64,000 nt of DNA. Origin: Halioglobus sp. (GTDB lineage: Bacteria; Pseudomonadota; Gammaproteobacteria; Pseudomonadales; Halieaceae). Below are positions 1-8,946 of the stretch, one piece after another. Each line of letters opens with the position of its first letter. Positions within the stretch are counted from its first letter, which is position 1. The notes under the pieces are model-generated. The model did not search any database. It had not been told where the DNA came from and worked only from the letters and a program-made list of their open reading frames with translations. The stretch is from assembly GCA_029246385.1 (NCBI GenBank), contig JAQWNG010000012.1, forward strand, positions 1 through 64,000. Reading direction: 5' to 3'. Both the position numbers and the translations under genes were made by a program.

Positions 1-70
1 GAAGTGAAACGATGTATCGCCGATGGTAGTGTGGGGTTTCCCCATGTGAGAGTAGGTCATTGCCAGGCTT
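1..70 (+). rRNA. rrf: 5S ribosomal RNA, 3' part
   Basis: The window opens inside a 5S rRNA. The stretch carries the conserved 3' half, with the GAAGTGAAACGATG segment, CGCCGATGGTAGTGTGGGG, the CCCCATGTGAGAGTAGG segment and the closing TGCCAGGC that would pair with the missing 5' end. An rRNA operon therefore lies immediately upstream of the window. The exact 3' end is set by eye to within a few bases. Confidence 0.95.
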
Positions 71-78
71 TAATTATG

Positions 79-112
79 AATCCCGCAGCACTGCGTGCCG
101 CGGGATTTTTTT
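79..112 (+). terminator. Rho-independent terminator of the rRNA operon
   Basis: Perfect 8-bp stem AATCCCGC (79-86) with GCGGGATT (100-107). A second inner stem GCAC/GTGC (88-91 with 95-98) lies inside the loop, and the hairpin runs into a T tract (106-112). Its position just after the 5S rRNA marks it as the rRNA operon terminator. Confidence 0.93.
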
Positions 113-162
113 ATGGGCGATGAAAAGAATGCGCTGGAGGGCGAGGCTTGAAGACGACAAGC

Positions 163-2139
163 CTAGATCACCCTATCGTTACCTCCATCGATCGGTATTT
201 GAGCTCCCGTCGTTGCAGTAAAAACATCGCTTGCCATTGTAGAAAGTAAGCGTCCGACATTGGCGGCTGTGATTGTTTTGCCAAGCAAATTTTTAGTTTT
301 GTATTCCTCAACACTGATGTCATAGCGCGCGGCAGAGCGAGCTAGTGTCTCCTCTGTCCATAGGGCGGTATCGAACACAGCGTCTGGGTGCACGATATTA
401 ACCCTGATGCCATCAGCCGCAAGTTCTAGTGCGGCGACGCGTGCTAGCTGCGTAATACCTGCTTTGCTTACCGAATATGCTGCGGCTCCGGGACCAGGGG
501 CGACATAGTTGCGCGAGCCGACGATAAGAATAGAGGGGGCTATGCCCCACTTTAAATAGGGAATCGTTGCGGTCATAAGCCGCTGCGTGGCGGTGAGGTT
601 GATGTCTAATATTTGGTTCCATGTAAGTTCTGTGTGTTCTTCGATTCGCTCTCCGGCCTTAAAAATACCCGCATTGCAGACAACAATATCGAGACCGCCG
701 TACAGTGAGATAACATGGTCCACAGCGACTGCAATGGCCTTGCTGTTAGTCAAGTCACATTCTAGCCCTAGCGTGCCGTCGCAACCCAGCTGACTCACCA
801 CCTCTGGATTGATGTCGAGCCCAACGACAACCGCCCCTTCGGCAGCAAGCGCTTCACAGGTCGCGTTGCCTATTCCACTACATGCGCCGCTAACAATCGC
901 CACTTTGCCTTGATGCTGCTTTTTACGCGCAGTGCTCTTTCCAAGTTTTGCTTGTTCAAGAACCCAATACTCTAGCGCAAAGATGTCTTCTGCCGGCAGC
1001 GCCTGCCAGCCACCTATAGACTCCCCAATCTGCACAGCGTGTCGTGTGTGCCTGGCGATATCAGAAATGATACTGCACTCTCTGAGGCTGCTGCCGAACG
1101 CTATGGACCCTGCGCTGCGCCAGATCCCCACCCGGGGTGCCGGATCAAGCATCTGCAGTTGCGCAGTCTGATTTTCTTCGAAGTATTGCTTATAGCCAGT
1201 CACATATCGATCTATTTCGGGAACGCCTTTAGCGGGCCTAGTGTCAATGATGACTGGAATTCTCTTGGTGCGGATCACGTGGTCTGGCGTTATTGGCCCC
1301 CTAGACGAAATATCGGCAACAGTCTCTAACATTGAATACCCTTGCGCATCTGGTGATCGATCTAGAACGCCCAGCTGCGCTTCACCGCGGGCGAGTGATA
1401 CTGCATTGCGAATGCGCGCAAGGTCTAGTAGATCAACGTCATGTTCGGCTGTGGCGGCTAATGTGCTCCCATATTCGGTAATGTAGGCCTCAGCTCGGGA
1501 GACCAGTTCAATCATGCTTTCATAGGCGACTTTCGCCTCGTCGCTATAGGTGAACACTCCGTGATGCATCAGGATGATGCCTTTGTAGTCCTTTGGATCA
1601 TCTCTCTTAATCGCGTCACTCACTTGCTTTGAAAGAATGAAACCCGGCATTACATAGGGAAGTATCAGGCAGTCGGGGAACACTTCTTTGAGTATGCGCG
1701 CTGCCTGTGGGTTATTGCTCAGCGTGACAATGGCGTCAGTGTGGGTATGGTCAATGAACTTTGACGGTAAAGTGGCGTGCAATATCGCTTCAACGGAAGG
1801 GGATGGCGCTGATGGGTCGAGCAATAGAGCGCGCAATTGTTGGGTCATATCAGGGTCTGATAGTGTCGCGCATTCTGCGAGCATCTGCGTATCCTGCAGC
1901 TTAAGGGCCGAGAATCCGGCTTTTTCAATGGTCTTCAAGTCCCAGCCGCTGCCTTTTACGTACAGCACCTCAACGGTTCGGCCGAAAAAGTCCTCTGTCG
2001 TTGCCTTGACCGAAGTGTTTCCCCCACCATGCATGACGAGATTTTCATCGAAGCCTAGTAGCTTGGACGAGTATACGCGCATGCCAAGTTCATCATCATT
2101 AAACGCCGCCGCGGCCTCGTCGCTCCAAAGGCTCTTCAT
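163..2139 (-). CDS. Bifunctional class II aldolase / short-chain dehydrogenase
   Basis: A 658-residue fusion. The N-terminal half (about 1-390) is a class II aldolase: GGGNTS at 38-43, the metal-binding HTH at 131-133 and a further HHG at 192-194. The C-terminal half (411-658) is a Rossmann-fold SDR with GACSGIG at 418-424, NAG at 489-491, Ser542, Tyr555 and Lys559. Fused proteins of this family (RhaD-type aldolase/alcohol dehydrogenase) cleave a ketose 1-phosphate such as rhamnulose- or fuculose-1-phosphate and handle the lactaldehyde produced. The sugar here cannot be told from sequence, since no kinase, isomerase or transporter for a deoxysugar is adjacent. The start ATG has a GGAG about 8 bases upstream. 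Cytoplasmic. Confidence 0.88.
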   Translation of the reverse strand: MKSLWSDEAAAAFNDDELGMRVYSSKLLGFDENLVMHGGGNTSVKATTEDFFGRTVEVLYVKGSGWDLKTIEKAGFSALKLQDTQMLAECATLSDPDMTQQLRALLLDPSAPSPSVEAILHATLPSKFIDHTHTDAIVTLSNNPQAARILKEVFPDCLILPYVMPGFILSKQVSDAIKRDDPKDYKGIILMHHGVFTYSDEAKVAYESMIELVSRAEAYITEYGSTLAATAEHDVDLLDLARIRNAVSLARGEAQLGVLDRSPDAQGYSMLETVADISSRGPITPDHVIRTKRIPVIIDTRPAKGVPEIDRYVTGYKQYFEENQTAQLQMLDPAPRVGIWRSAGSIAFGSSLRECSIISDIARHTRHAVQIGESIGGWQALPAEDIFALEYWVLEQAKLGKSTARKKQHQGKVAIVSGACSGIGNATCEALAAEGAVVVGLDINPEVVSQLGCDGTLGLECDLTNSKAIAVAVDHVISLYGGLDIVVCNAGIFKAGERIEEHTELTWNQILDINLTATQRLMTATIPYLKWGIAPSILIVGSRNYVAPGPGAAAYSVSKAGITQLARVAALELAADGIRVNIVHPDAVFDTALWTEETLARSAARYDISVEEYKTKNLLGKTITAANVGRLLSTMASDVFTATTGAQIPIDGGNDRVI

Positions 2140-2347
2140 GTTTTGTACTCCAGATAAAAACTTGAATTATGGCCGACAACCCTGGCAGCTAGGACAGGAC
2201 ATGTTCCTTAGTCAGGACGTCTTCGACAGACATGCAAAAAAATTCAGCCGGGCAAGCGCCGATGAAGACACCCATAAAAACATGGATACGCATACCGCTT
2301 TTCTAAACGCTGCCCTGTTCAGTAAGTGACAAGAAGCGAGATTAGAT

Positions 2348-2800
2348 CTACCCAAGGCTGCTGGCATCATAGAGTAGGTGGGCTGATAAATCGCCGACCA
2401 AATCAACAATCATTTCTCTGCTTGTAAATTGCCATTGATTTTCGATTTTGCGAAAGCGGTCTCTGTACCGTCCGCTGATAATGGGCTGTAATGGAAGTGA
2501 TTCACTTGCCTGCATCACTGTATAATAAGACCGCGCGCTCGCTTCCATACCGCCCTTATCAATTTCAACAATCACGTTGGTCGTCAGATGTTTGGTTTGG
2601 GGCGTGCCGCTGGCCTCATAGAGCCGAGTTGACTTTTGGTACATCTCTAATACCTCATCAAAACCTGTTCGCCGGACCTCATGCGCCGCTGAAAAAATCT
2701 CGGCATCACGGAAAAGGGCGGCCACACCTTCTAGGTCGCCCGTGTCAATTCGTTCAGCATAGCTGTAAATTAAGTTCTCTATTTGGCGGCTATCTTCCAT
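2348..2800 (-). CDS. NTF2/SnoaL-like family protein
   Basis: 150 residues from the chosen start. The MEDSRQIENLIYSYAERID opening, the paired aromatic residues and the xGRYRDRF(R)K...W strand near the C terminus are typical of SnoaL-like/NTF2-like small cone-fold proteins, which include polyketide cyclases, dehydratases and non-catalytic binders. An upstream ATG at 2860 would add 20 basic residues with no family match; 2800 is preferred because the NTF2 fold begins there and a weak GGGTA precedes it. It lies upstream of, and in the same orientation as, the aldolase/SDR fusion across a gap of about 200 bp, so co-transcription is possible but not shown. Substrate unknown. Confidence 0.75.
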   Translation of the reverse strand: MEDSRQIENLIYSYAERIDTGDLEGVAALFRDAEIFSAAHEVRRTGFDEVLEMYQKSTRLYEASGTPQTKHLTTNVIVEIDKGGMEASARSYYTVMQASESLPLQPIISGRYRDRFRKIENQWQFTSREMIVDLVGDLSAHLLYDASSLG

Positions 2801-3446
2801 CGTTGTGTACCCATATTGAATGAGGTGAAGTCGTGCAGCACGGCGGTGAGACTGTGCCATCGTAATATGGCTAAAATCATCAGCAGGCGATAACGAGTAG
2901 CATCCTATCCATCGGTTAGATGCCTTCTAAGTACCCCCTTCCGAGCGGACTCTGACCGCCAAACAGACTCTCAACGCCGTCAGTCGTTGCCGCGATGCCG
3001 CTGCTGAAAAGTCTGGGTGTTTTAAGGAGACCCAGTGTCTAAAAGACGCAGCGATAACAGGTCTTGGCTCTCAGCGCTGGCTGATGAGCCCGGATAGAGG
3101 CTTATCGCTCGGGTCATAACGTGGTCTTCTCCTTCGCAACACACAAATGAAATTAGCATTATTTTTGTCTTTAGTGAAGTCAGAGTACGTCACCACGCGG
3201 GCGAAATCGACGGTAACGCAAGGACTTACTAGCAGCGTTTATTGCCGGTACTTACCTTGTAAGGCCATGTCTCTAGCCAAGGTATTGGATTGCCTGTTCA
3301 ATGCTGCTTTAATCCTGCAAGCTAATGCGGAGTCAGACGCTCACGGTTTTCGGCGGCAGGAGTAGTGCGTTCAAAGTAACTAATAGACTGCCACCGTCAA
3401 TAATTACAGCTTTTCATTTTCGATAGCTTAGGTGAAGACATTGTGC
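2801..3446. other. Intergenic stretch with no supported gene
   Basis: About 650 bp between the divergent NTF2-like and exported-protein genes. Short open frames exist on both strands, the longest 72 codons from 3147, but none has a ribosome-binding site or a recognisable family. I see no RNA gene, clear repeat or terminator. It may be decayed coding sequence. Confidence 0.5.
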
Positions 3447-4418
3447 ATGAACATCGCTCGCACTGCGCTGATTGATACAAGGCTGAGCCTTTTCGTTGCC
3501 TGCACAGCGTGGCTATGCCTGTTGGGGACAATTCACAGCCCTATTGTCATAGCGCAAATACTGGCTGACACTGGTGGCAGCCAGTCCCGCTTTTACCGAA
3601 CGGTACACTATCTGCAAGACGCTTCACCTCAGCTGCGTGGCCAATTTGCTACAATCGCGCTAACTCAGCTAATTGATGGTTACCTCGAGGAGGCGCGATT
3701 GGTCAATGAGGAGTCAAGGACGGCTGGCGCACAGGCCAACGCTAGAAGTTGGTCTTTAGCCGTCAGTCATTATGCCAACCAGATTCCTTTATTGCTTGAC
3801 GATATAGCGTTGGGACTACCCGTGCGTCTAACGGAGGTTGAAGATAAATCGCTAGCAATAACAGTGACTGACAGAACGATCATACTCAACCACCCTCGCT
3901 TTGATCAGCAACATGCTCTTGAGCACGGGATCCTCTTAGAATTCTGTGCTCTTTACCCCTGTGCGCAGTTTATGCGGCGCGATACAGAGCCTGTGGCGAT
4001 AGCGGCTTCACGTGTTCACGTGAGACCTCACTGGACGTTCACGGCACGTGGCGCAGTGTGCGCTTATCAGGGCATAGAGGTGCAGTTTAAAAACGGAAAA
4101 AATCTGGCGGCATCACGTGCCATCTGCAATCAATTTTTGCAGGAGGCCATCAGTTTGGCTAACGAAATTTCTTGGCATCAGGCGCTGGCCGTACCGATAC
4201 AATGGAGTGAGTTTGAAATACAGGCCACTGCCGGTGGGGCAGAGCATCTAGTGCGATTGAATGGGTTGGGGGATGTTGCCGCAGTGACAGTTCCTCTGCT
4301 TTACGCGAACCAGCGCCTGTTTGAGCACATTCTACCTTGGGCAAGGCAGTGGCTGGCGCACCGGCAAGAGGCTAGTATCCAACTGAAAGCCCATCATTAC
4401 GACTGGGGAGAGCCTTAA
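3447..4418 (+). CDS. Exported protein of unknown function
   Basis: 323 residues. A long hydrophobic stretch near the N terminus (LSLFVACTAWLCLLGTI then SPIVIAQ) looks like a signal peptide or membrane anchor, followed by a soluble domain with no family I recognise. The soluble part has four to five cysteines, for example FCALYPCAQF, CAYQ and AICNQF, which could form periplasmic disulphides. A GTG start at 3432 is possible, but AGGTGAAG at 3430-3437 sits about 10 bases before ATG 3447 and fits as its ribosome-binding site. It converges with the CBS-domain gene. Function unknown. Confidence 0.7.
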   Translation: MNIARTALIDTRLSLFVACTAWLCLLGTIHSPIVIAQILADTGGSQSRFYRTVHYLQDASPQLRGQFATIALTQLIDGYLEEARLVNEESRTAGAQANARSWSLAVSHYANQIPLLLDDIALGLPVRLTEVEDKSLAITVTDRTIILNHPRFDQQHALEHGILLEFCALYPCAQFMRRDTEPVAIAASRVHVRPHWTFTARGAVCAYQGIEVQFKNGKNLAASRAICNQFLQEAISLANEISWHQALAVPIQWSEFEIQATAGGAEHLVRLNGLGDVAAVTVPLLYANQRLFEHILPWARQWLAHRQEASIQLKAHHYDWGEP

Positions 4419-4440
4419 GTTGTGTGCTTTAGAATGCTGT

Positions 4441-4842
4441 TTATTGTTTGAATTTGACGACGGCAATGAGCAATTGACGGCAGGTTATCTGCCCAATCAA
4501 CTTGCCATTTTCCACCACGGGTCGGCGTCGCTTGTTTTTTTTGAGCATATCCTGAGCCACGTCTACAATATCTTCATTAGGATGCGCCACTACTAAATTA
4601 TCCTTGGCCATGTAATCACGAACAACGCCGGTGGCGCTATCGTTATAAACGGCGCCTAATATAGCCCGCAAACAATCCATCTCCGATAAAATGCCAACCA
4701 GATTCGCATCGTCATCTACCACGCAGACGCCAGAAATCCTGCCGTCAGTGATAACTTTCATGGCATCCATGATGTTGTCTTCAGAGTGTACCTTGGCAGG
4801 ATTAGGCAACATATAATCGCGGAGATTGACTGACTGCAGCAT
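4441..4842 (-). CDS. CBS-domain pair protein
   Basis: 133 residues made of two CBS motifs: YMLPNPAKVHSEDNIMDAMK...ISGVCVVDDDANLVGILSE, then YMAKDNLVVAHPNEDIVDVAQDM...RRRPVVENGKLIGQIT. Stand-alone CBS pairs bind adenosine nucleotides or SAM and act as energy or ligand sensors. The frame extends to 4929, but ATG 4842 is chosen because GGAGC lies 6-10 bases upstream and the CBS fold begins right there. Partner unknown. Confidence 0.85.
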   Translation of the reverse strand: MLQSVNLRDYMLPNPAKVHSEDNIMDAMKVITDGRISGVCVVDDDANLVGILSEMDCLRAILGAVYNDSATGVVRDYMAKDNLVVAHPNEDIVDVAQDMLKKNKRRRPVVENGKLIGQITCRQLLIAVVKFKQ

Positions 4843-5056
4843 GCGTTGCTCCGTGAGCTTGAATACTTTAATGGTTAAAGTATAGCGCTTACCGATGTTA
4901 ATGGTAGGCTCTGGGCGGTCGTTCTGCAAAAAAATAAGAGCAATCAGGGCAAATTCTGCTTAAATCACCTAAAATATAGGAGGGTTAATGATAGCCTAGA
5001 ACCCGCTTACGGGACATGTCGCCAAGCTTTGAAAGCGCATGCTTTGGAGATTTAAT

Positions 5057-6451
5057 ATGCCACGTCTTTTTGTCGTTATACTCGCAGGGTTGCTGCTCGG
5101 CACCTCAATGACTTACGCCGGTGTGACGCCTGCTGAGCGCCTAAGTGAGTCCATTCAGTTCAGGACAGTGAGTTATCAGGATCGCAGCCATATCGACCTT
5201 AATGAGTTTGAGCGTTTTCACACCTTTTTAAGAGCGGCCTATCCGAAGGTGTTTGCTCAGCTAGAGGTGGAGGTCATCAATAATTATAGTCTGCTCATCC
5301 GTTGGCCGGGAAAGGATGGCGAACTTGCCCCCATTTTGTTTACGGCGCATATGGATGTGGTGCCGATTGAATCGGGTACTGAAGGCGATTGGGAGTTTCC
5401 GCCTTTTGACGGGGTAGTTGCAAATGGGCGAATCTACGGTCGAGGTTCACTGGATAATAAACAGGGGGTGTTAAGTCTCTTGGAAGCCGCTGAGTCATTA
5501 CTGGCGGAAGATTTTTCGCCCTCACGCCAGTTAGTTTTTGCGTTTGGTCATGATGAAGAGATCAGCGGCAAACAGGGCGCCAGAAAAATCGCCGACCGCA
5601 TGCGGGAGCAAGGGTTGCATTTTGCTTGGATGGTCGATGAAGGGGGTATGCTCGTTTCCGATAATCCGATGGTTCCCGATCAACAATTGGCGATTATAAA
5701 TGTTGCGGAAAAAGGTTATCTCACATTGACACTGGTGGCGACAGGCGAAGGAGGGCACTCCTCAATGCCGCCAAGAGTCAGTACTATTGGACGCTTGTCT
5801 GCCGCGTTAGAACGTATAGAAAATAACCCTTTCCCAACACGCCTGGTTGTGCCAGTGAAGGTCATGTTGGAGTCAATGGCACCTCACTTGGAGCAACCGG
5901 AGCGATTGATTCTTGGCAATCTCTGGTTAACAGAGAGGCTTGTAACTAACAGATTGAGTCAGGATCCACTGATGAATTCGTTTGTGCGTACGACTACGGC
6001 GCTAACGATGTTTAATGCGGGGTTGAAAGAAAATGTGGTGCCCCAACGCGCCGAGGCCAAGGTCAATTTCCGTCTTCTTCCCGGAGATACGCCCGAGATG
6101 GTGGTGAACTATATTTCCGACGTTGTAAATGATCCTGAAATCGAGATTAGTTATGATGAATGGGATTATGTGCCGGGCTTATCGGATCACGAGGGCACGG
6201 GTTATGCGGTCATTGCAGGCGCGGTGTCAGCGGTCTATCCCGAGGCTTTGGTGGTGCCATCTTTGATGTTTGCAACGACTGACACACGCCATTATATGGA
6301 GTTGACTGACAATCAGTACCGCTTTCAAGGAATGATAATTGAGACCAGTCAGGCGAAATCCATTCATGGGACCAACGAGTATATCGGGGTAAAAAGTTAC
6401 GAGGATTCTATTGAGATTGCGCGTCAGATGATGAAATTAGGTTCGCGTTAG
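5057..6451 (+). CDS. M20 family zinc carboxypeptidase, exported
   Basis: 464 residues with a signal peptide (MPRLFVVILAGLLLGTSMTYAG). M20 metal-binding signatures are in order: TAHMDVVP (His and Asp ligands), YGRGSLDNKQG (bridging Asp), GHDEEISGKQGA (the Glu-Glu pair) and the distal TDTRHYMEL with the last His. The long linker and the LTLVATGEGGHSSMPP lid region resemble the carboxypeptidase S / Gly-X carboxypeptidase branch rather than DapE or ArgE. It probably removes residues from peptides or acylated amino acids in the periplasm. An earlier ATG at 5039 exists, but GGAG about 8 bases before ATG 5057 decides the start. Confidence 0.88.
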   Translation: MPRLFVVILAGLLLGTSMTYAGVTPAERLSESIQFRTVSYQDRSHIDLNEFERFHTFLRAAYPKVFAQLEVEVINNYSLLIRWPGKDGELAPILFTAHMDVVPIESGTEGDWEFPPFDGVVANGRIYGRGSLDNKQGVLSLLEAAESLLAEDFSPSRQLVFAFGHDEEISGKQGARKIADRMREQGLHFAWMVDEGGMLVSDNPMVPDQQLAIINVAEKGYLTLTLVATGEGGHSSMPPRVSTIGRLSAALERIENNPFPTRLVVPVKVMLESMAPHLEQPERLILGNLWLTERLVTNRLSQDPLMNSFVRTTTALTMFNAGLKENVVPQRAEAKVNFRLLPGDTPEMVVNYISDVVNDPEIEISYDEWDYVPGLSDHEGTGYAVIAGAVSAVYPEALVVPSLMFATTDTRHYMELTDNQYRFQGMIIETSQAKSIHGTNEYIGVKSYEDSIEIARQMMKLGSR

Positions 6452-6540
6452 GATTTAGAGCGCAGGTTGGGCGTGCGCACTTGGTATCACAGTGTTACGC
6501 TTCTTTTTGATGATGTATTGCAGCTTGTCTGGAGAAAATA

Positions 6541-6771
6541 ATGCGAATTGTTTTTGTTTGTGCCGCCCTCAGCATTATTCTGTCTGCATGTGTGAGTACG
6601 CCTGAGCCTGCCAACTTTTGTACTGACCCCCGCCCGTCGGTGTGTACTAGGGTGTATGCCCCGACCTGCGCCGTTCTTAATGGCGGTGGGCGCAAGGAAT
6701 TCTCTTCACCGTGTACGGCCTGTTCGAGCGATGCGGTGTCTGGGTTTGATGCGGGGCCTTGTCCACAATGA
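6541..6771 (+). CDS. Small Kazal-like lipoprotein
   Basis: 76 residues. A lipoprotein signal peptide ends in the lipobox LSAC. The mature part has six further cysteines spaced as in Kazal domains (VCTRVYAPTCAV, a glycine turn, FSSPCTAC, GPC). Kazal domains classically inhibit serine proteases, but in small bacterial lipoproteins the role is not established. A GGAGAA stands before ATG 6541. The stop overlaps the next gene's start as ATGA (6768-6771), so the two are probably translationally coupled. Confidence 0.8.
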   Translation: MRIVFVCAALSIILSACVSTPEPANFCTDPRPSVCTRVYAPTCAVLNGGGRKEFSSPCTACSSDAVSGFDAGPCPQ

Positions 6772-8078
6772 GCCTTACAAACCGTATTTTAATCGCGATG
6801 GCGGCGGGCATCATCGTGGGATGCCTGTTCAACGTCGCATTGCACAGCGCGATGTTGCCGGAGTCTGTGCGCTCAGCATTGGATACTTATATCGTAGCGG
6901 GGTTGTTAGATGCGGTCGGTCGAATTTTTGTGGCTTCGCTGAAACTCTTGGTGGTGCCCCTGGTGTTCGTGTCTTTAATCTGCGGTTCTAGTTCTCTGGC
7001 AAACAGTTCACGTATGGGCCCTATCGCGGGTAAAACGGTCGCTTTTTACCTGATCACTACTGCCGTGGCGGTCACCGTAGCCTTATCATTTGCTGTTTTT
7101 GTGGGCCCTGGCAACGGGGTTGTGATGGAGGGTGTTGCAAATTATCAGCCGTCAGTGCCCCCGCCATTAGTAGATGTGCTAGTGAACATTTTTCCCACTA
7201 ATCCGGTGCGGGCTATGGCGGAGGGGAAAATGCTGCAAATAATCGTATTCGCTCTCTTGTTTGGTTTTGCAATTGCCAATGCGGGTGAGCCTGGACGACG
7301 CATCGCTGGTTTTTTTCGAGATATGGAAGCCGTGGTAATGAACATGGTCGATATACTGATGAGACTTGCCCCCTATGGCGTTTTTGCGCTGCTCGCCAAA
7401 CTGTTTGCAGCGATGGGTGTCGACGTGATTGTGCATCTGGCGGGTTATTTTTTTACGGTGCTTGTCGTCTTACTGTTTCACGCACTAGTCACCTATAGCC
7501 TGTTACTCAAAGGATTGACGGGGCTGTCTCCGCGCATACTGTTGACCAAAATGCGGCCAGTGTGGGCGTTTGCATTTAGCACGGCCTCCTCCGGCGCGAC
7601 CCTGCCTGTTACATTGCGCACGGTGGAGCGGCGGATGGGCGTGCATAACTCTGTTGCAGGTTTCACCATTCCGCTCGGTGCGACCATTAATATGGATGGT
7701 ACCGCTATCATGCAAGGTGTGGCGACTGTCTTCATCGCTCAGGTATATGGTGTCGACTTATCGATGACGGCCTTTCTGACCGTTATCTTAACGGCGACTC
7801 TGGCGTCAATCGGTACCGCTGCCGTGCCCGGAGTTGGTTTGATTACACTGGCAATGGTGCTGGGACAGGTCGGTCTTCCGGTAGAGGGCATTGCGCTGAT
7901 CATCGGTGTCGATAGACTGTTGGATATGGTGCGAACCGCCGTCAATGTTACTGGTGATTCCGTTGCTTCATTGGTAGTGGCTCACAGTGAAAAACAGTTT
8001 GATGAAAGCGTTTTTCTTGATCCTGATGCGGATCAAGGCCGTAGTAACGAGGGTGACCTCTTGCGACCTAGGGGCTGA
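6768..8078 (+). CDS. Dicarboxylate/amino acid:cation symporter (DAACS family)
   Basis: 436 residues, strongly hydrophobic, the usual size for GltP/DctA relatives. The re-entrant-loop signature SSGATLPVTL, the TM7 motif with GATINMDGTA and the TM8 sequence GVDRLLDMVRTAVNVTGDS are all present. These residues bind the substrate carboxylates and the coupling cation. Substrate may be glutamate/aspartate, a C4-dicarboxylate or serine/threonine, which sequence reading alone cannot settle. ATG 6768 forms an ATGA overlap with the preceding lipoprotein gene and is preferred over the in-frame TTG at 6759. Confidence 0.93.
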   Translation: MSLTNRILIAMAAGIIVGCLFNVALHSAMLPESVRSALDTYIVAGLLDAVGRIFVASLKLLVVPLVFVSLICGSSSLANSSRMGPIAGKTVAFYLITTAVAVTVALSFAVFVGPGNGVVMEGVANYQPSVPPPLVDVLVNIFPTNPVRAMAEGKMLQIIVFALLFGFAIANAGEPGRRIAGFFRDMEAVVMNMVDILMRLAPYGVFALLAKLFAAMGVDVIVHLAGYFFTVLVVLLFHALVTYSLLLKGLTGLSPRILLTKMRPVWAFAFSTASSGATLPVTLRTVERRMGVHNSVAGFTIPLGATINMDGTAIMQGVATVFIAQVYGVDLSMTAFLTVILTATLASIGTAAVPGVGLITLAMVLGQVGLPVEGIALIIGVDRLLDMVRTAVNVTGDSVASLVVAHSEKQFDESVFLDPDADQGRSNEGDLLRPRG

Positions 8079-8295
8079 ATAAGTATATCGCTAGTCTAGT
8101 GTCTGAGATGACTTGCGGTGAACGGTTCAACCAAGCCGTTGACGCAGTCCGTTAGTTTTTTTCAGGGTTGCAGCAATATGATTGGCGCTAACTTCGCACT
8201 TATATAGCCGCCTCTGATATGCGGTAGAGGATAGGTCCTCGATGCTACGCTCGATATTCCGAATGCAATTATTACAATGAGACCTAATACTTTTT

Positions 8296-8946
8296 ATGCC
8301 TATTCAATGCACTATCGTCCCAGTAACACCCTACCAACAGAATTGCTCCATTATCAAATGTGAGACTACCGGCAAGGCTGCGATTGTTGATCCTGGGGGT
8401 GATGAGGAACGCATTCTAGTGGCGGTTGAACAGATGGAGGCTAGTGTAGAAAAAATTATCCTGACTCATGCCCATCTGGACCACTGTGCCGCCTCAGATG
8501 TACTGCGAAGGCAGTTGCTGGTGCCAATTGAGGGGCCACATTGTGACGATGAGTTCTGGCTGCAGGGTCTTCCCAAGGCCTGCGAAATGTCGGGCTTCCC
8601 GCCGGCATCTTCCTTTACCCCTGATCGTTGGCTGGTGCAAGGTGACCGAGTCACGGTGGGTGAGCAGACGCTGCAGGTAATTCACTGCCCTGGGCATACG
8701 CCGGGTCATATCGTATTTCTTTATGAACCGCAAAAAGTCGCCTGGGTAGGTGACGTACTGTTTCAGGGTTCTATTGGGCGCACCGATTTTCCCAGAGGCA
8801 ACCAGGAAGACTTGATCGCCAGTATTCGAGAGAAGCTGTTCCCTCTGGGCGATGACATTACGTTCATACCGGGCCACGGTCCGACGTCTACTTTTGGGCA
8901 TGAGCGCGAAACGAATCCTTTCGTTGCGGACTCCCGTTATGGATGA
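8296..8946 (+). CDS. MBL-fold hydrolase, glyoxalase II-like
   Basis: 216 residues. It has the metallo-beta-lactamase HxHxDH motif (THAHLDHC), the second-sphere CPGHTPGH, the bridging Asp in WVGDVLFQGSIGRTDF and the final His in IPGHGP. Length and the GRTDFPRG segment match the YcbL-type short glyoxalase II group, cytoplasmic thioester hydrolases without the C-terminal helical domain of GloB. The coding end overlaps the DUF2288 gene by 8 bp. Confidence 0.9.
   Translation: MPIQCTIVPVTPYQQNCSIIKCETTGKAAIVDPGGDEERILVAVEQMEASVEKIILTHAHLDHCAASDVLRRQLLVPIEGPHCDDEFWLQGLPKACEMSGFPPASSFTPDRWLVQGDRVTVGEQTLQVIHCPGHTPGHIVFLYEPQKVAWVGDVLFQGSIGRTDFPRGNQEDLIASIREKLFPLGDDITFIPGHGPTSTFGHERETNPFVADSRYG

Noticed and set aside
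3147-3365. 72-codon open frame on the plus strand
   Set aside because: No ribosome-binding site, no family pattern, and composition like untranslated DNA.
8118-8162. AACGG/CCGTT repeat followed at a distance by a T7 tract after the DAACS gene
   Set aside because: The stem is only 5 bp and is separated from the T tract by more than 10 bases, so it does not make a convincing terminator.
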